This document shows, one piece after another, positions 43,904 to 53,207 of a stretch of 64,000 nucleotides of DNA. The stretch is taken from assembly GCF_004135345.1 (NCBI RefSeq), contig NZ_CP035495.1:2790001-2854000 (forward strand), in the 5' to 3' direction. Positions within the stretch are counted from its first letter, which is position 1, and every line of letters starts with the position of its first letter. This DNA is from Xylanimonas allomyrinae (GTDB lineage Bacteria; Actinomycetota; Actinomycetes; Actinomycetales; Cellulomonadaceae). The translations under genes were made by a program, and so were the position numbers. The notes under the pieces were generated by a model. That model did no database searches. It saw only the letters and a list, made by a program, of their open reading frames with translations, and was not told where the DNA came from.

Positions 43904-45177
43904 GCAACGCGGAGAGGATCCAGGCAGGCAGCCCCACGCCACGCCCCACGCCAAGCCCCACGCCAAGCCCCACGCCACGCCCCACGCACGACCCCGCGCG
44001 CAACCCTACGCACGACCCCTTGGGCAGCCCCACGGGCACCGACGTCGTCTTCACCTTCAGCTACGAGACCTGGGACGACGCCGTCCGGCGCGGCATGATG
44101 CGCCCGCCCGACCGCCTGCTGGGCACCCTGCTGCGCAGCGAGGAGGTGCGCCGGCTGCTCGTCGTCAACCCGTGGCGGTCGGCGCCCGCGCTCGCCGCGC
44201 GGCGGGCGCTACGCCGTGACGTGCCGTTCCCGGCGTCGCCGCGCGCCCGCCTGCACACGCCCGCGCGTCTGCGGCGCGCGGACCCTGCCGACGTCGGACT
44301 GATCGAGGCCCAGTACGTCGCCTACGACCGGTCGGTGCGCCGGGCGGCGCGTGACCACGAGCGGCCCGCGGTGCTCACGACGAACCCGCTCGTGGCGGGG
44401 TTCGCGCCGTTGCGCTGGGCGGGTCCGGTGACCTACTTCGCGCGCGACGACTGGCTCAGCTCGCAGGCGCGGCGGACCTACTGGGACGCCTACCGCACGG
44501 CGTACGAGCGCCTGGCCGCGGCCGGGGTCGCGGTGGCCGCGGTGAGCGCGGAGATCCTCGACCGCATCAACCCGCGCGGACCGGCCGCCGTCGTGCCCAA
44601 CGGGGTCGAGCCGGCCGAGTGGCTCGGCCCGCCGCCTCCGGCGCCGCCGTGGCTCGAGGCGATCCCCGGGCCGCGCGCGATCTACGTCGGCACGCTCGAC
44701 GACCGGCTCGACGTCGACGGCGTCGCCGCGCTCGCCGCGGCGTGCCCGCACCTCGGCGTGGTGCTGCTGGGCCCGCTGCCGAACCCCGCCTACGTCGCAC
44801 CGTTGCGCGGGATCGCCAACGTCCACGTGCACGACGGCGTGGGCCGGGCCGAGCTGGTCGCGGCGCTGCGGGCGTGCGACCTCGCGCTGCTCGCTCACCG
44901 TCGCACACGGCTGACCGAGGCGATGAGCCCGCTCAAGGTGTACGAGTACCTCGCGGCTGGTCTGCCGGTGCTGGCGACCGACCTGCCGCCGGTGCGCGGC
45001 ATCCACCCGCGCGTCACGCTGCTCGACGACGTGGCGGAGTTCGCCGACGCCGTCGACGCCGCGCTGACGGCCGGGCCGCTGACGGAGGACGAGCGGGTCG
45101 CGTTCGTCGAGGCGAGCTCGTGGGGCCACCGGCATCGCACGGTGCTCGACCTCGCCCTGCGCGGGGTCACCGGCTGA
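43900..45177 (+). CDS. Glycosyltransferase (GT4-like, GT-B fold)
   Basis: 425 residues. An N-terminal Pro/Thr/Asp tail made by a 12-bp repeat (PTPSPTPSPTPRPT) precedes a GT-B enzyme. The acceptor half contains PLRWAGPVTYFARDDWLS and VSAEILDRINPRGPAAVVPNGV. The donor half contains RAIYVGTLDDRLDV and the family motif EAMSPLKVYEYLAAGLPVLATDL. Cytoplasmic, adding one sugar to the lipid-linked repeat unit. Starts in an ATGA overlap with the acyltransferase. Donor sugar unknown. Confidence 0.85.
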   Translation: MSNAERIQAGSPTPRPTPSPTPSPTPRPTHDPARNPTHDPLGSPTGTDVVFTFSYETWDDAVRRGMMRPPDRLLGTLLRSEEVRRLLVVNPWRSAPALAARRALRRDVPFPASPRARLHTPARLRRADPADVGLIEAQYVAYDRSVRRAARDHERPAVLTTNPLVAGFAPLRWAGPVTYFARDDWLSSQARRTYWDAYRTAYERLAAAGVAVAAVSAEILDRINPRGPAAVVPNGVEPAEWLGPPPPAPPWLEAIPGPRAIYVGTLDDRLDVDGVAALAAACPHLGVVLLGPLPNPAYVAPLRGIANVHVHDGVGRAELVAALRACDLALLAHRRTRLTEAMSPLKVYEYLAAGLPVLATDLPPVRGIHPRVTLLDDVAEFADAVDAALTAGPLTEDERVAFVEASSWGHRHRTVLDLALRGVTG

Positions 45178-45211
45178 GCGATCTGCCGCAATCGTTTCCG
45201 GTCCATGAATT

Positions 45212-45226
45212 CTCGCCGTCGGCGAG
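45212..45226. promoter_or_regulatory. Palindrome CTCGCCG-T-CGGCGAG
   Basis: Exact 7-bp arms with a 1-nt centre, 35 bp after the glycosyltransferase stop and 193 bp before the sugar-phosphate transferase start. It could be an operator for the second part of the cluster or part of a termination structure. Confidence 0.3.
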
Positions 45227-45418
45227 GTAAAAGCATGGCTCAGCCCCTGGCGTGCGCGCCGCACACCCCTGTGTGATGGACGCAAGGCCGGAGGTCGCAC
45301 AGCGCGTCCACCGGTCGGCTCAACACAGAACCGTCGACGTCGACCACGCCCCCGGTCGGCGCCGGTCGACGGAGGGCCGCACCGTCCGTCAGTGCAGGCG
45401 CCCGACCAGGGGGACCGC

Positions 45419-47070
45419 ATGAGCCCAGCCACGACCGCCGCGTCCGTCACGACACACCCCGCACCGAGGCACGAGCCCGCCGCGCATCCCACGAGCCAGG
45501 CCGGCCCAGCACGCTCCCTCGGCGTACGCCCGGCCCCCGCCGTCGACTGGCAGCCGCGCCGCCCGTCGTGGCGGCGCAAGCTCACGGCCGCACTGCTGCT
45601 GACGGACGCCGCAGCCATCGGCCTGTCCCTGGCGGCCGCGTACGTCGTCCGGTTCAGCGCTCCGGCGTGGTCGGCTCACGAGTACGTGTCCTACGCGTGG
45701 CTCGCCGTGCTGCTGGGCCTGGCCTGGCTGCTGGCCCTGACCCGGTCCCGCGAGGTGCGCGCGATCGGCGTCGGGCTGCTGGAGTACCAGCGCGTGCTCG
45801 GTACGACGCTGCTGACGTTCGGTGCCCTCGCGATCGTCGCGTTCCTGGGCCGGCTGGAGATCGCACGCGGGTACCTGGCCGTGGCGCTGCCCATGGGTCT
45901 CGTGCTGCTCGTGGTCGGGCGCTGGTTGTGGCGCGACGCGCTCCAGCGTCTGCGCCGCGCCGACCGTTGTCTCACGGGTGCGATCGTCGCGGGCCCCGCC
46001 GCCGAGGTCGCGCAGGTGGTGGGGCAGCTCCGCTCGAACCTGCGCGCCGGATACCGGCCCATCGCCGTGAGCCTCACCGATGCGGACCCGGCCAGCACGA
46101 ACCCGGCCGGCGTGGACCCGGCCAGCACGGACGACGCCGCAGGCACGCTCTCCACCGGCCTGCTCTCCACGGGCACGCTGTCCACCGGCACGCTGTCCAC
46201 CGGCACGCTGTCCACCGGCACCCTTCCCGCCGTCCCGCTCGCCGACCTCGTGGGCGTCGCGCGCCGCACCCGCACGCGCGCCGTGATCGTCGCAGGCGAG
46301 CTGCCGGGTGGCCGCGACCGGGTGCGCGACCTGGGCTGGTCGCTCGAGGACGCGAAGGTCGAGCTCATCCTCGTGTCGCAGCTCACCGACGTCGCCGCAC
46401 CACGCGTCCACCTGCGCCCGCTCGACGGGCTGCCCATGGTCCACGTGGACCTCGCCCAGCACTCCGGTGTCAACCACGTGCTCAAGCGCGTCTTCGACGT
46501 CGTCGGCGCGGCGACCGCGCTCACCCTGCTGGCGCCCGTGCTCGCCGCCGTCGCGATCGCGGTCCGGCTCGACGACGGCGGTCCCGTGCTCTTCCGGCAG
46601 GAACGGGTCTGCCAGCGCGGCGGACGGTTCCTGATGCTCAAGTTCCGTTCCATGGTGGTCGACGCCGAGGCTCGCCGGGACGAGCTCGAGCACGCCAACG
46701 AGAGCGACGGCGGCGTGCTGTTCAAGGTGCGTGACGACCCGCGCGTCACGCGCGTGGGCCGGTTCCTGCGCCGCGGCTCGCTCGACGAGCTGCCGCAGCT
46801 GTGGAACGTGCTGCGCGGCGACATGAGCCTCGTCGGCCCCGGCCGCCGCTGCCGCGCGAGGTCGAGCAGTACGAGCGCCCCGCCGAGCGACGCCTGCTCA
46901 TCAAGCCCGGCCTGACGGGGCTGTGGCAGGTGAGCGGCCGCTCGCGGCTCACCTGGGAGGAGAGCGTCCGCCTCGACCTCTACTACGTCGAGAACTGGTC
47001 GTTGACGCTCGACCTCCTGGTGCTGCTGCGCACCGTCCGCGCCGTCGTCGCGCACGACGGCGCCTACTGA
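45419..47070 (+). CDS. Polyprenyl-phosphate sugar phosphotransferase, initiating enzyme (frameshifted at about 46839)
   Basis: 550 residues after repair. Four N-terminal helices (about 55-170), a CoA-binding-like Rossmann region, a fifth helix (VFDVVGAATALTLLAPVLAAVAIAV), and the catalytic domain with KFRSMVVDAE, RVGRFLRRGSLDELPQLWNVLRGDMSLVGP. In the other frame it continues RPPLPREVEQY and KPGLTGLWQVSGRS. One extra C in 46837-46840 joins them. This is the WbaP/CpsE-type enzyme that loads the first sugar-1-phosphate onto undecaprenyl phosphate and so starts repeat-unit synthesis. A 15-bp repeat encoding STGTL (about 46150-46220) expands the cytoplasmic loop. Confidence 0.92.
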
Positions 47071-47140
47071 CCGGCTCCCTCCGACCGGAGGAAGTTCGCG
47101 GAACGGCCCGGCATGGGCCCCTCCGGAAGGTAGGACCACC

Positions 47141-48111
47141 ATGACCAGCTCCGCACTGCTCATCTGCTCCGGCGGAGGGCACCTCAAGCAGCTCTTCGCG
47201 CTCGCCGCGCGGCTCGGTATCGCACCCGACGACCAGACGTGGGCCACGTTCGACAACCCGCTCAGCCGCACGCTGCTCGCGGGCCGCGAGGTCTTCACCC
47301 TCCCGTACGCCGCCCCCCGCGACGCGTTCAGCATCCTGCGCACGCTCGGCCGCGCGCACCACGTGCTGGCCTCACGCCGGTTCGACCTCGCGGTCAGCAC
47401 CGGGTCGAGCCCGGCGGTCTCGTTCCTGCCGTGGGCCGCCCGGCGCGGCGCCCGCGCGCTGTACATCGAGAGCGCGGCACGCGCCGACGGCCCCTCGGTG
47501 AGCGGCCGCATCCTCATGCACGACCCGCGCGTCACCACGTTCACGCAGTACCCGGGATGGGCGGACGAGGCGTGGAGCTACCACGGATCGATCTTCGACT
47601 CCTTCGCCCCCGCTCCCCCGCGCGCGTCCCGGCCGGTGCGGCGCGCGGTCGTCACCCTGGGCACGCAGGAGCAGTACGGGTTCGCGCGCCTGCTGCGCGC
47701 CGTCGTCCCGCTGCTCGCCGGGTGCGAGGTGCTGTGGCAGCTCGGGCCGACAGGGGCGCGCGAGGCCGCCGCGCTCGGCGTGCCCGACGCGCGGGCCGGC
47801 GTACCGCACGACGAGCTGTCGCAGGCGATCGGCGAGGCCGACGTCGTCATCGCGCACGCGGGGACCGGCTCGGCCCTGACGGCGTTCGAGCAGGGGCACT
47901 GCCCCGTGCTGGTGCCGCGCCTGGCCCGGCACGGCGAGCACGTGGACGACCACCAGCTCCAGATCGCGCGCGAACTCGAGCGCCGCGGGCTCGCCGTCGC
48001 CAAGGCCCCGAGGAGCTCACGGTCGCGGACCTGGAGGAGGCCGCGGCGCGTGCCACGCGCCGCGTCGAGGCTCCGCCGATCGATCTCGACACCCCCGTCA
48101 CCGCGGGGTGA
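47141..48111 (+). CDS. Fused Alg14/Alg13-like glycosyltransferase (frameshifted at about 48008)
   Basis: 323 residues after repair. The N-terminal half is Alg14/PssD-like (LLICSGGGHLKQLFAL; FDLAVSTGSSPAVSFLPWAARRGARALYIES). The C-terminal half is GT28/Alg13-like, with the donor-site motif VVIAHAGTGSALTAFEQGHCPVLVPRLARHGEHVDDHQ. In other systems these are two interacting proteins; here they are one chain. The end LAVAKAP changes frame at CCCC 48006-48009; one extra C gives EELTVADLEEAAARA. It adds the second sugar to the lipid carrier in related systems. A terminator follows directly. Confidence 0.87.
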
Positions 48112-48117
48112 GCGGGT

Positions 48118-48163
48118 CCCCTCGCCGTCGGGCCGGCCGGACCACCCGACGGTGAGGGGTTTT
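48118..48163 (+). terminator. Rho-independent terminator
   Basis: A 15-bp stem (48118-48132 with 48145-48159, one G.T pair), a 12-nt loop, then TTTT. It lies 7 nt after the plus-strand operon end and between convergent genes, so it also protects against read-through. Confidence 0.85.
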
Positions 48164-48166
48164 CTC

Positions 48167-49360
48167 CTACCCCATCGACGCGCCCGCCACCTCGGGGCTC
48201 ATCGGCTTCCCGTCGATCGCTGCCTTCGCCGGCGTCCGGTCGCCTGACGGCGTGATGCGCGCGGAGTCGACGTCGGTCAACCGCAGGTCGCCCGCGTCGC
48301 GGTCGGCGAACCGGACCACGCCCGCCCGGTTCCCGTCGCGGCCGATGACCTCGGGAACCTTGCACGTCTTGGTGTTCCACTTCTCGATGACCGAGTTCGT
48401 CACCGGCGCGTCACATGTCGACAGGTACTCGACGATGTTGCGGTCGAACACCATGCCGACGAGCGGGTCCACGCGCACGGACCCGTTGAGGAACGTGTTG
48501 TTGCGGACGGTGATGTTGGTGACGGTGAGCTCGCGCAGGTCGGTCGCGGAACCGCCCCGGCACTTGTCCGTCTTGACGACACAGCCCTGGATGTAGTTCG
48601 ACTCGATGAGCAGGTTGTCGCTGCCCTTGCGGCGTCCGGGCGAGATGATCAGGCCCGCGTTGTAGCAGTTGGACAGCTTGTTGCCGCGGATCGTCACGTC
48701 CGACGAGTCGAAGACCTGGATGCAGTCGGCGTGCAGGCCGTTGTCCTTGCCCTGGTCGTAGTCGCGCACCGTGTTGCCCTCGATCAGCACGTCCTGGGCG
48801 CCACCGATCTGGATGCCGTCCACGGAACTGCCGTTCTCGAACAGCGAGTCCACGACGGTCACGCCCTGCGACCGCACGAACAGCCCGGTGCCGTCGAGGT
48901 GGGCGCGCTCGATGCGCGTGCCCTTCGCGGGCCCGTCCACGAACCACACTCCGGTGACCCGCAGCCCCCGCCACGTGACCCCAGGAACCTTGACCGACAG
49001 CCGGTCGAAGCTCGCCGTCACCCCGTCCGGGGCCTCGACGACGGCGGGCGGGTCGAACGTGGCGAGCCGGTCGTCGCCGGTCAGCTCCATCGAACCGTAC
49101 TCGCCGGCCGCGAGCAGCACCGTGCCGCCGGGCACCACGACCCCGAGCGCCGTGGCCAGCGCGCACGCCGTCTCCGGCGTGTGGCAGTCGCCCGTGCCCT
49201 GCGGGCTCGCGTAGAACGCCGGGCCCGACGGCACGACGGCGGGCACCTGCGTGGACTCCTCCGCCTCGGGTGCGGGGTCGCCCGTGCAGCCCGCGAGGAC
49301 GTCGACGCCGAGCACCGTCCCGGCGATCAGCGCCACGGTCACGAAGCGGGGCCGCCTCAT
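48167..49360 (-). CDS. Secreted lipoprotein with right-handed parallel beta-helix
   Basis: 397 residues. A lipoprotein signal with lipobox VLAGC (Cys at about 25) precedes a beta-helix. Repeated coils include GLFVRSQGVTVVDSLFENGSSVDGIQIGGAQDVLIEGNTV and SDVTIRGNKLSNCYNAGLIISPG. The fold is that of pectate lyases, mannuronan epimerases and polysaccharide depolymerases. Together with the SGNH lipoprotein upstream it could trim or modify the exopolysaccharide outside the cell (inference). Several Cys could form disulphides. Its ATG overlaps the stop of the preceding gene (ATGA). Last gene of the minus-strand operon. Confidence 0.83.
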   Translation of the reverse strand: MRRPRFVTVALIAGTVLGVDVLAGCTGDPAPEAEESTQVPAVVPSGPAFYASPQGTGDCHTPETACALATALGVVVPGGTVLLAAGEYGSMELTGDDRLATFDPPAVVEAPDGVTASFDRLSVKVPGVTWRGLRVTGVWFVDGPAKGTRIERAHLDGTGLFVRSQGVTVVDSLFENGSSVDGIQIGGAQDVLIEGNTVRDYDQGKDNGLHADCIQVFDSSDVTIRGNKLSNCYNAGLIISPGRRKGSDNLLIESNYIQGCVVKTDKCRGGSATDLRELTVTNITVRNNTFLNGSVRVDPLVGMVFDRNIVEYLSTCDAPVTNSVIEKWNTKTCKVPEVIGRDGNRAGVVRFADRDAGDLRLTDVDSARITPSGDRTPAKAAIDGKPMSPEVAGASMG

Positions 49361-50321
49361 CCTGCGGCCCTCGCCCCGGCACCGGTCCGTGACTGCCACG
49401 TCTGCCAGGCGACCTCGGCGATCTTCGCCTGCCCCCGCTGCGACGGGTGGAAGTGGTCGATGTCGGACACGTCGCCGTCGCCGAAGCGCACGTCGTGCAG
49501 CGCCCCGCCGTCGGAGACGCACGTGGGCAGCGCCGAGCAGGCAGCGGCGATCGACGAGTTGAACTGCTGGACGCGCTCGGCGACGGCCGCGCGGCGCTCG
49601 GCGTCGTCGGCCGAGACGGAGTCGGCGTGCCACAGCAGCGAGCGGCAGCTCGGGCTCTTGTTCCACAGCCCGACGGCGTCCGGGTCGCTCTTGCCGAGCT
49701 CCCAGATCTGGTTGAGGTCGGGTACCGAGAGCGCGAGCAGGGTCGCGTCGGGAAGGCCCTCGGCGAGCTGCTGGAGCAGGGTCGTGATCTCGGCGGTGAA
49801 GCGGTCGGTCGGCGTCATGTCGTCGAAGGTGCGCGCGCACGCGTCGTTCGCACCCAGGAGCACGGTGACGACGTCGGGCTTCTGGTCGATGACGTCCTCG
49901 ACATGGTCGAGCGCCTCCTTGACGGTGGCACCCTCGAGCGCGAACGGCAGCGTCGTCGGGCGCGCACCCGAGCCTGCGAGCCGGGCGGCGAACGAGTCGA
50001 CGTCGGGCGAGGTGCCCACCGCCCACGAGTCGTCGAGGCACGGGCCCGCCTCGGTGCACGCGTTGACGCCCAGCGTGATCGAGTCACCCACGGCCGCGAT
50101 CCGCGCGACGCCCTCCCCCCGGGTGCGCCGGACGCGGGCGCGGAGGTAGGCGTGGCAGATCCGGCGTCGGGCGGGGCCGCCGGACCGCCGGACGAGCAGC
50201 CGGCGGCGACGGCCATGACGAGGGCGATCGGGAGGACGATCGGGAGTGTGATCGGGAGTGTGATCGGAAGGGCAGCCGCGGCGGCGGCACGGAACGCCGA
50301 GATTCTGGAGTCGCTTCTCAT
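49357..50321 (-). CDS. SGNH/GDSL-type hydrolase lipoprotein (frameshifted at about 50118)
   Basis: 321 residues after repair. The N-terminal frame from the ATG at 50321 gives a signal with lipobox VAAGC. The hydrolase is in another frame. One extra base in the C6 run at 50115-50120 gives APGGEGVARIAAVGDSITLG, joining them. SGNH blocks: GDSITLG (Ser), LLGANDAC (Gly/Asn), and the C-terminal DIDHFHPSQRG (Asp and His). It probably deacylates or acylates surface polysaccharide. A 12-bp repeat (about 50227-50270) encodes LPIT repeats in the signal peptide. Overlaps both neighbours by 4 nt. Confidence 0.85.
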
Positions 50322-52072
50322 GATGCTGCCCTCACGGTCTGGTCGGGGGTGGGCCGATCTGGTGCGGGTCGGTCAGGGCTGCCCGCGGTGCGACGGTCCG
50401 GGTCTGGGCCGTCCGGGGCGCCAAGGCCTGAGGCAGGCTCGTCCGGGGCCGGCCCGTTCGAGGCGCGGTGGCCTGGGGTCGGCCCGTCCGGGGCGGGTGG
50501 ATGCTCCTCGGGTGCGGGCGGGCGGGGCGTGCGAACCTGCCGCGCGAACGACACGATGCGCGCGAGATCACGGCGGTACCCGGGCAGCACCAAGGCCGCG
50601 GCAAGCACCGCGATCCCGGCCGCGAGCGCCAGCGCCAGCACGACGACGTCGGGCACCGCACCGGACGCCGAGGAGCTGCCCGCCGGCCCGTCGCCCCCAC
50701 CGAACCATGACCCGCCGAACCATGACCCCGCGAACCGGGACCCCGCGAACCGGGACACGGCGTACGCCGCGCCGAAGCAGGGCAGCACGAGAGCGGCGGG
50801 TCGCAGCAGCGGCCGGACGACGTCGGACGCGCGCACGAACGTGCCCCGGATCGCGTACGCGAACCCCGGCACGAGCAGCGCACAGGTGACGACGCCGTAC
50901 ACCAGCGCAAGCCCCTGCACGCCGCCCCACGCGATGCCGGCGACGAACCCGGCGACGACGATCGGCCGCGTGACGAGGTAGTACCCGAGCTGACGGTGGG
51001 CCCGCCCGAGCGCGATGTACAGCCAGCCCTGGACGTTGCCGACGGCCTGCGCGACTCCCGCCACGGCGAGGATCGCGAACAACGTGGCGGCGAGGTGCCA
51101 CTGCGGCCCGAGGGCCACGGCGACGAGCGGGCGAGCCGTGCCGGCGAGGAGCGCGTACCCGGGCAGGGCCGCGTACCCGATGACGAGCATCGCGGAGCGC
51201 ACGTACCGGCGGAAGCGTTCGCCGTCGTCACGCAGGGCCGAGAGCACAGGCAGAGCGACACGTCCCAGCGGGCCGGTGAGCTGCTGCAACGGCAGCAGGA
51301 ACAGCGAGTAGGCGCGCGAGTACTGGCCCAGGACGGCCGACCCGAGCTGGTGGCCGACGATGACGTTGTCCAGGTTGCGGGCCGCGTAGTTGAGCATCTG
51401 GACGCCCAGGATCGACCCTCCGGTGCCGACGAGCGGCAGCACCTCGCGCTCGACGCGCGGACGGCCGAACCGGGGCCGGACGGCGATCCACAGTTCGACC
51501 AGCCGCGTGACCTGCCCCAGCCCGGCGAGGACGACGAGCGACCACACGCCCCATCCGGCGAGCGCCGCCCCGATCGACCCGGCCACGCCCGCGGTCATCG
51601 ACGTGACGTCGATGCGCGCGAGCAGGCCGAAGCGCAGGTCGCGTTGCGCGCGCGCCTGGAGCGGCATGGCCAGGCCGTTGAGCAGCAGCGTCGGGGCGAT
51701 GGCGAGGGTCAGGACGGTCAGGCGAGGTTCGTCGTAGAGCGTCGCGACGAGCGGGGCGCCCGCAGCGACGACCCCGGTGAGCAAAAGGCCCAGCCCGGCG
51801 GAGAACCACAGGACTCCCGACCAGGTCCGGTCGCTCAGCTCACGCGCCTGCACGATGGCGCCCGTCATGCCGAAGTCGCGCAACAGGTCGGCGACGCCGA
51901 CGATCGCCATGATCATCGCGACGAGACCGAAGTCGGCGGGCAGCAGCAGGCGCGCGAGCACGACCGTCGACGCGAGCTGCACGAGCGACCGCGACCAGAG
52001 CCCGCCCATGGTCACCGCGACGCCGCGCGACGCCGTGTGCGCGAGGCCGCCCCGGGGCTGGGTGGCGGTCAT
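50318..52072 (-). CDS. Wzx-type polysaccharide flippase (MOP superfamily)
   Basis: 584 residues. About 12-14 helices start with GVAVTMGGLWSRSLVQLASTVVLARLLLPADFGLVAMI, the signature of the MOP/RfbX polysaccharide transporter branch (WzxC-like). A hydrophilic Pro/Asp/Gly tail of about 70 residues follows the last helix and is largely repetitive. It moves undecaprenyl-linked repeat units across the membrane. The ATG at 52072 lies in an ATGA overlap with the glycosyltransferase gene before it. Confidence 0.9.
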   Translation of the reverse strand: MTATQPRGGLAHTASRGVAVTMGGLWSRSLVQLASTVVLARLLLPADFGLVAMIMAIVGVADLLRDFGMTGAIVQARELSDRTWSGVLWFSAGLGLLLTGVVAAGAPLVATLYDEPRLTVLTLAIAPTLLLNGLAMPLQARAQRDLRFGLLARIDVTSMTAGVAGSIGAALAGWGVWSLVVLAGLGQVTRLVELWIAVRPRFGRPRVEREVLPLVGTGGSILGVQMLNYAARNLDNVIVGHQLGSAVLGQYSRAYSLFLLPLQQLTGPLGRVALPVLSALRDDGERFRRYVRSAMLVIGYAALPGYALLAGTARPLVAVALGPQWHLAATLFAILAVAGVAQAVGNVQGWLYIALGRAHRQLGYYLVTRPIVVAGFVAGIAWGGVQGLALVYGVVTCALLVPGFAYAIRGTFVRASDVVRPLLRPAALVLPCFGAAYAVSRFAGSRFAGSWFGGSWFGGGDGPAGSSSASGAVPDVVVLALALAAGIAVLAAALVLPGYRRDLARIVSFARQVRTPRPPAPEEHPPAPDGPTPGHRASNGPAPDEPASGLGAPDGPDPDRRTAGSPDRPAPDRPTPDQTVRAAS

Positions 52073-53207
52073 GCCCGCACCGGGGTCTCGTGAGGCGGGG
52101 TCTCGTGAGGCGGGGTCAAGCGGGGCAGGGATTCCTGCGGTGGGGTCTCGTGTGCCCGGTTCCCATAGGGCTCGGCTACGTGGACCGTCCCGGCACGCGT
52201 GGTCTCGTCGCGGTTCCAGGCCACCGGCCGGCGCATGGCCGCCTCGACGCGTGCCCGGAGCGCCGGGACCCCGTACCCGACGCAGTAGACGACGAACGCC
52301 GGCCACATCCCCGGCCGCCCCGCCACACGTCGCACGAGCCCGACCCACCCGGCCCGGCCCGCACCTCCCGTCCGGCCCGCCTGCGCGTTCCCGCCCGCGC
52401 TGTCGGCCGGGCCCCCTGCGCACTCCGGCCCTTCTGCGCGCTCCGGCCGGCCTGCGCGCTCCGGCCCTTCTGCGCGCTCCGGCCGGCTGCACCGGACGCC
52501 GTCCGACGTGGCCCGCCGGGGCCCGCGTCGGCGGCTCCGGTCGACCCCGGTCCAGCGACGACCACGCCTCTCAGCTCCTGGTTGCCGCGGTGGATCCGGG
52601 TCGCGCGGCGCCAGAACGCACGCATCGTGCGCGGCGAGCGGACCGCGAACACGTGGTCCGGCAGCGTGACCCGCTCCGCGGGAGCGAAGAGCTGCTGCAC
52701 GAACCTGTCGTCGGCGACGACGTCGGGGAACTGGCCCCACCGCGCGCGGCCCGCCGCATTGACGGCGTAGATTCCCGAGCCCACGTGCCCCGCGCGGCGG
52801 TAGTCGCTCAGCGCCCACACCCGGTAGTGCTGCCGCACGGCCCAGCTCGCCCCCGCGGTGTCGACGCGCAGGGTCGGGGCTCCGACGACCGGGCCGGGGC
52901 GGGCCCGCAACGCGTCGGCGAGGGCGAGCAGCGCCGTCGGGCCGACGGCGACGTCGGCGTCGAGGTACACGCGGGGGAAGGCCCGGGCTGCGGCGTCGCC
53001 GGCGTTGAGCGCCGCCGTCTTCGACGGCGCGGCGATCTCGACGACGCGCGCCCCCGCGGCGCGCGCCACCGCGGCCGTCGCGTCGGTGCACCCGTTCGCG
53101 ACGACGACGACCTCGAACAACCCCGCGCTCGTCAGGGGGGCCAGCAGCCCGGGCAGCACGGCGGCCTCGTCGTGGGCCGGGATGACCACGGACGCGGCCG
53201 GGTTCAT
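52069..53207 (-). CDS. Family 2 glycosyltransferase (frameshifted at about 52500-52560)
   Basis: 379 residues after repair. The GT2 fold begins ASVVIPAHDEAAVLPGLL. The DxD is in YLDADVAVG, acceptor-side motifs are GSGIYAVNAAGR and DDRFVQQLF, and FWRRATRIHRGNQEL follows. The C-terminal part (GRPGMWPAFVVYCVGYGVPALRARVEAAM) is in another frame; one extra base in 52480-52560 links them. That junction is within a low-complexity region with an 18-bp repeat (about 52440-52480), so the exact site is uncertain. Membrane-associated, adding a sugar to the repeat unit. Overlaps both neighbours by ATGA. Confidence 0.83.
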
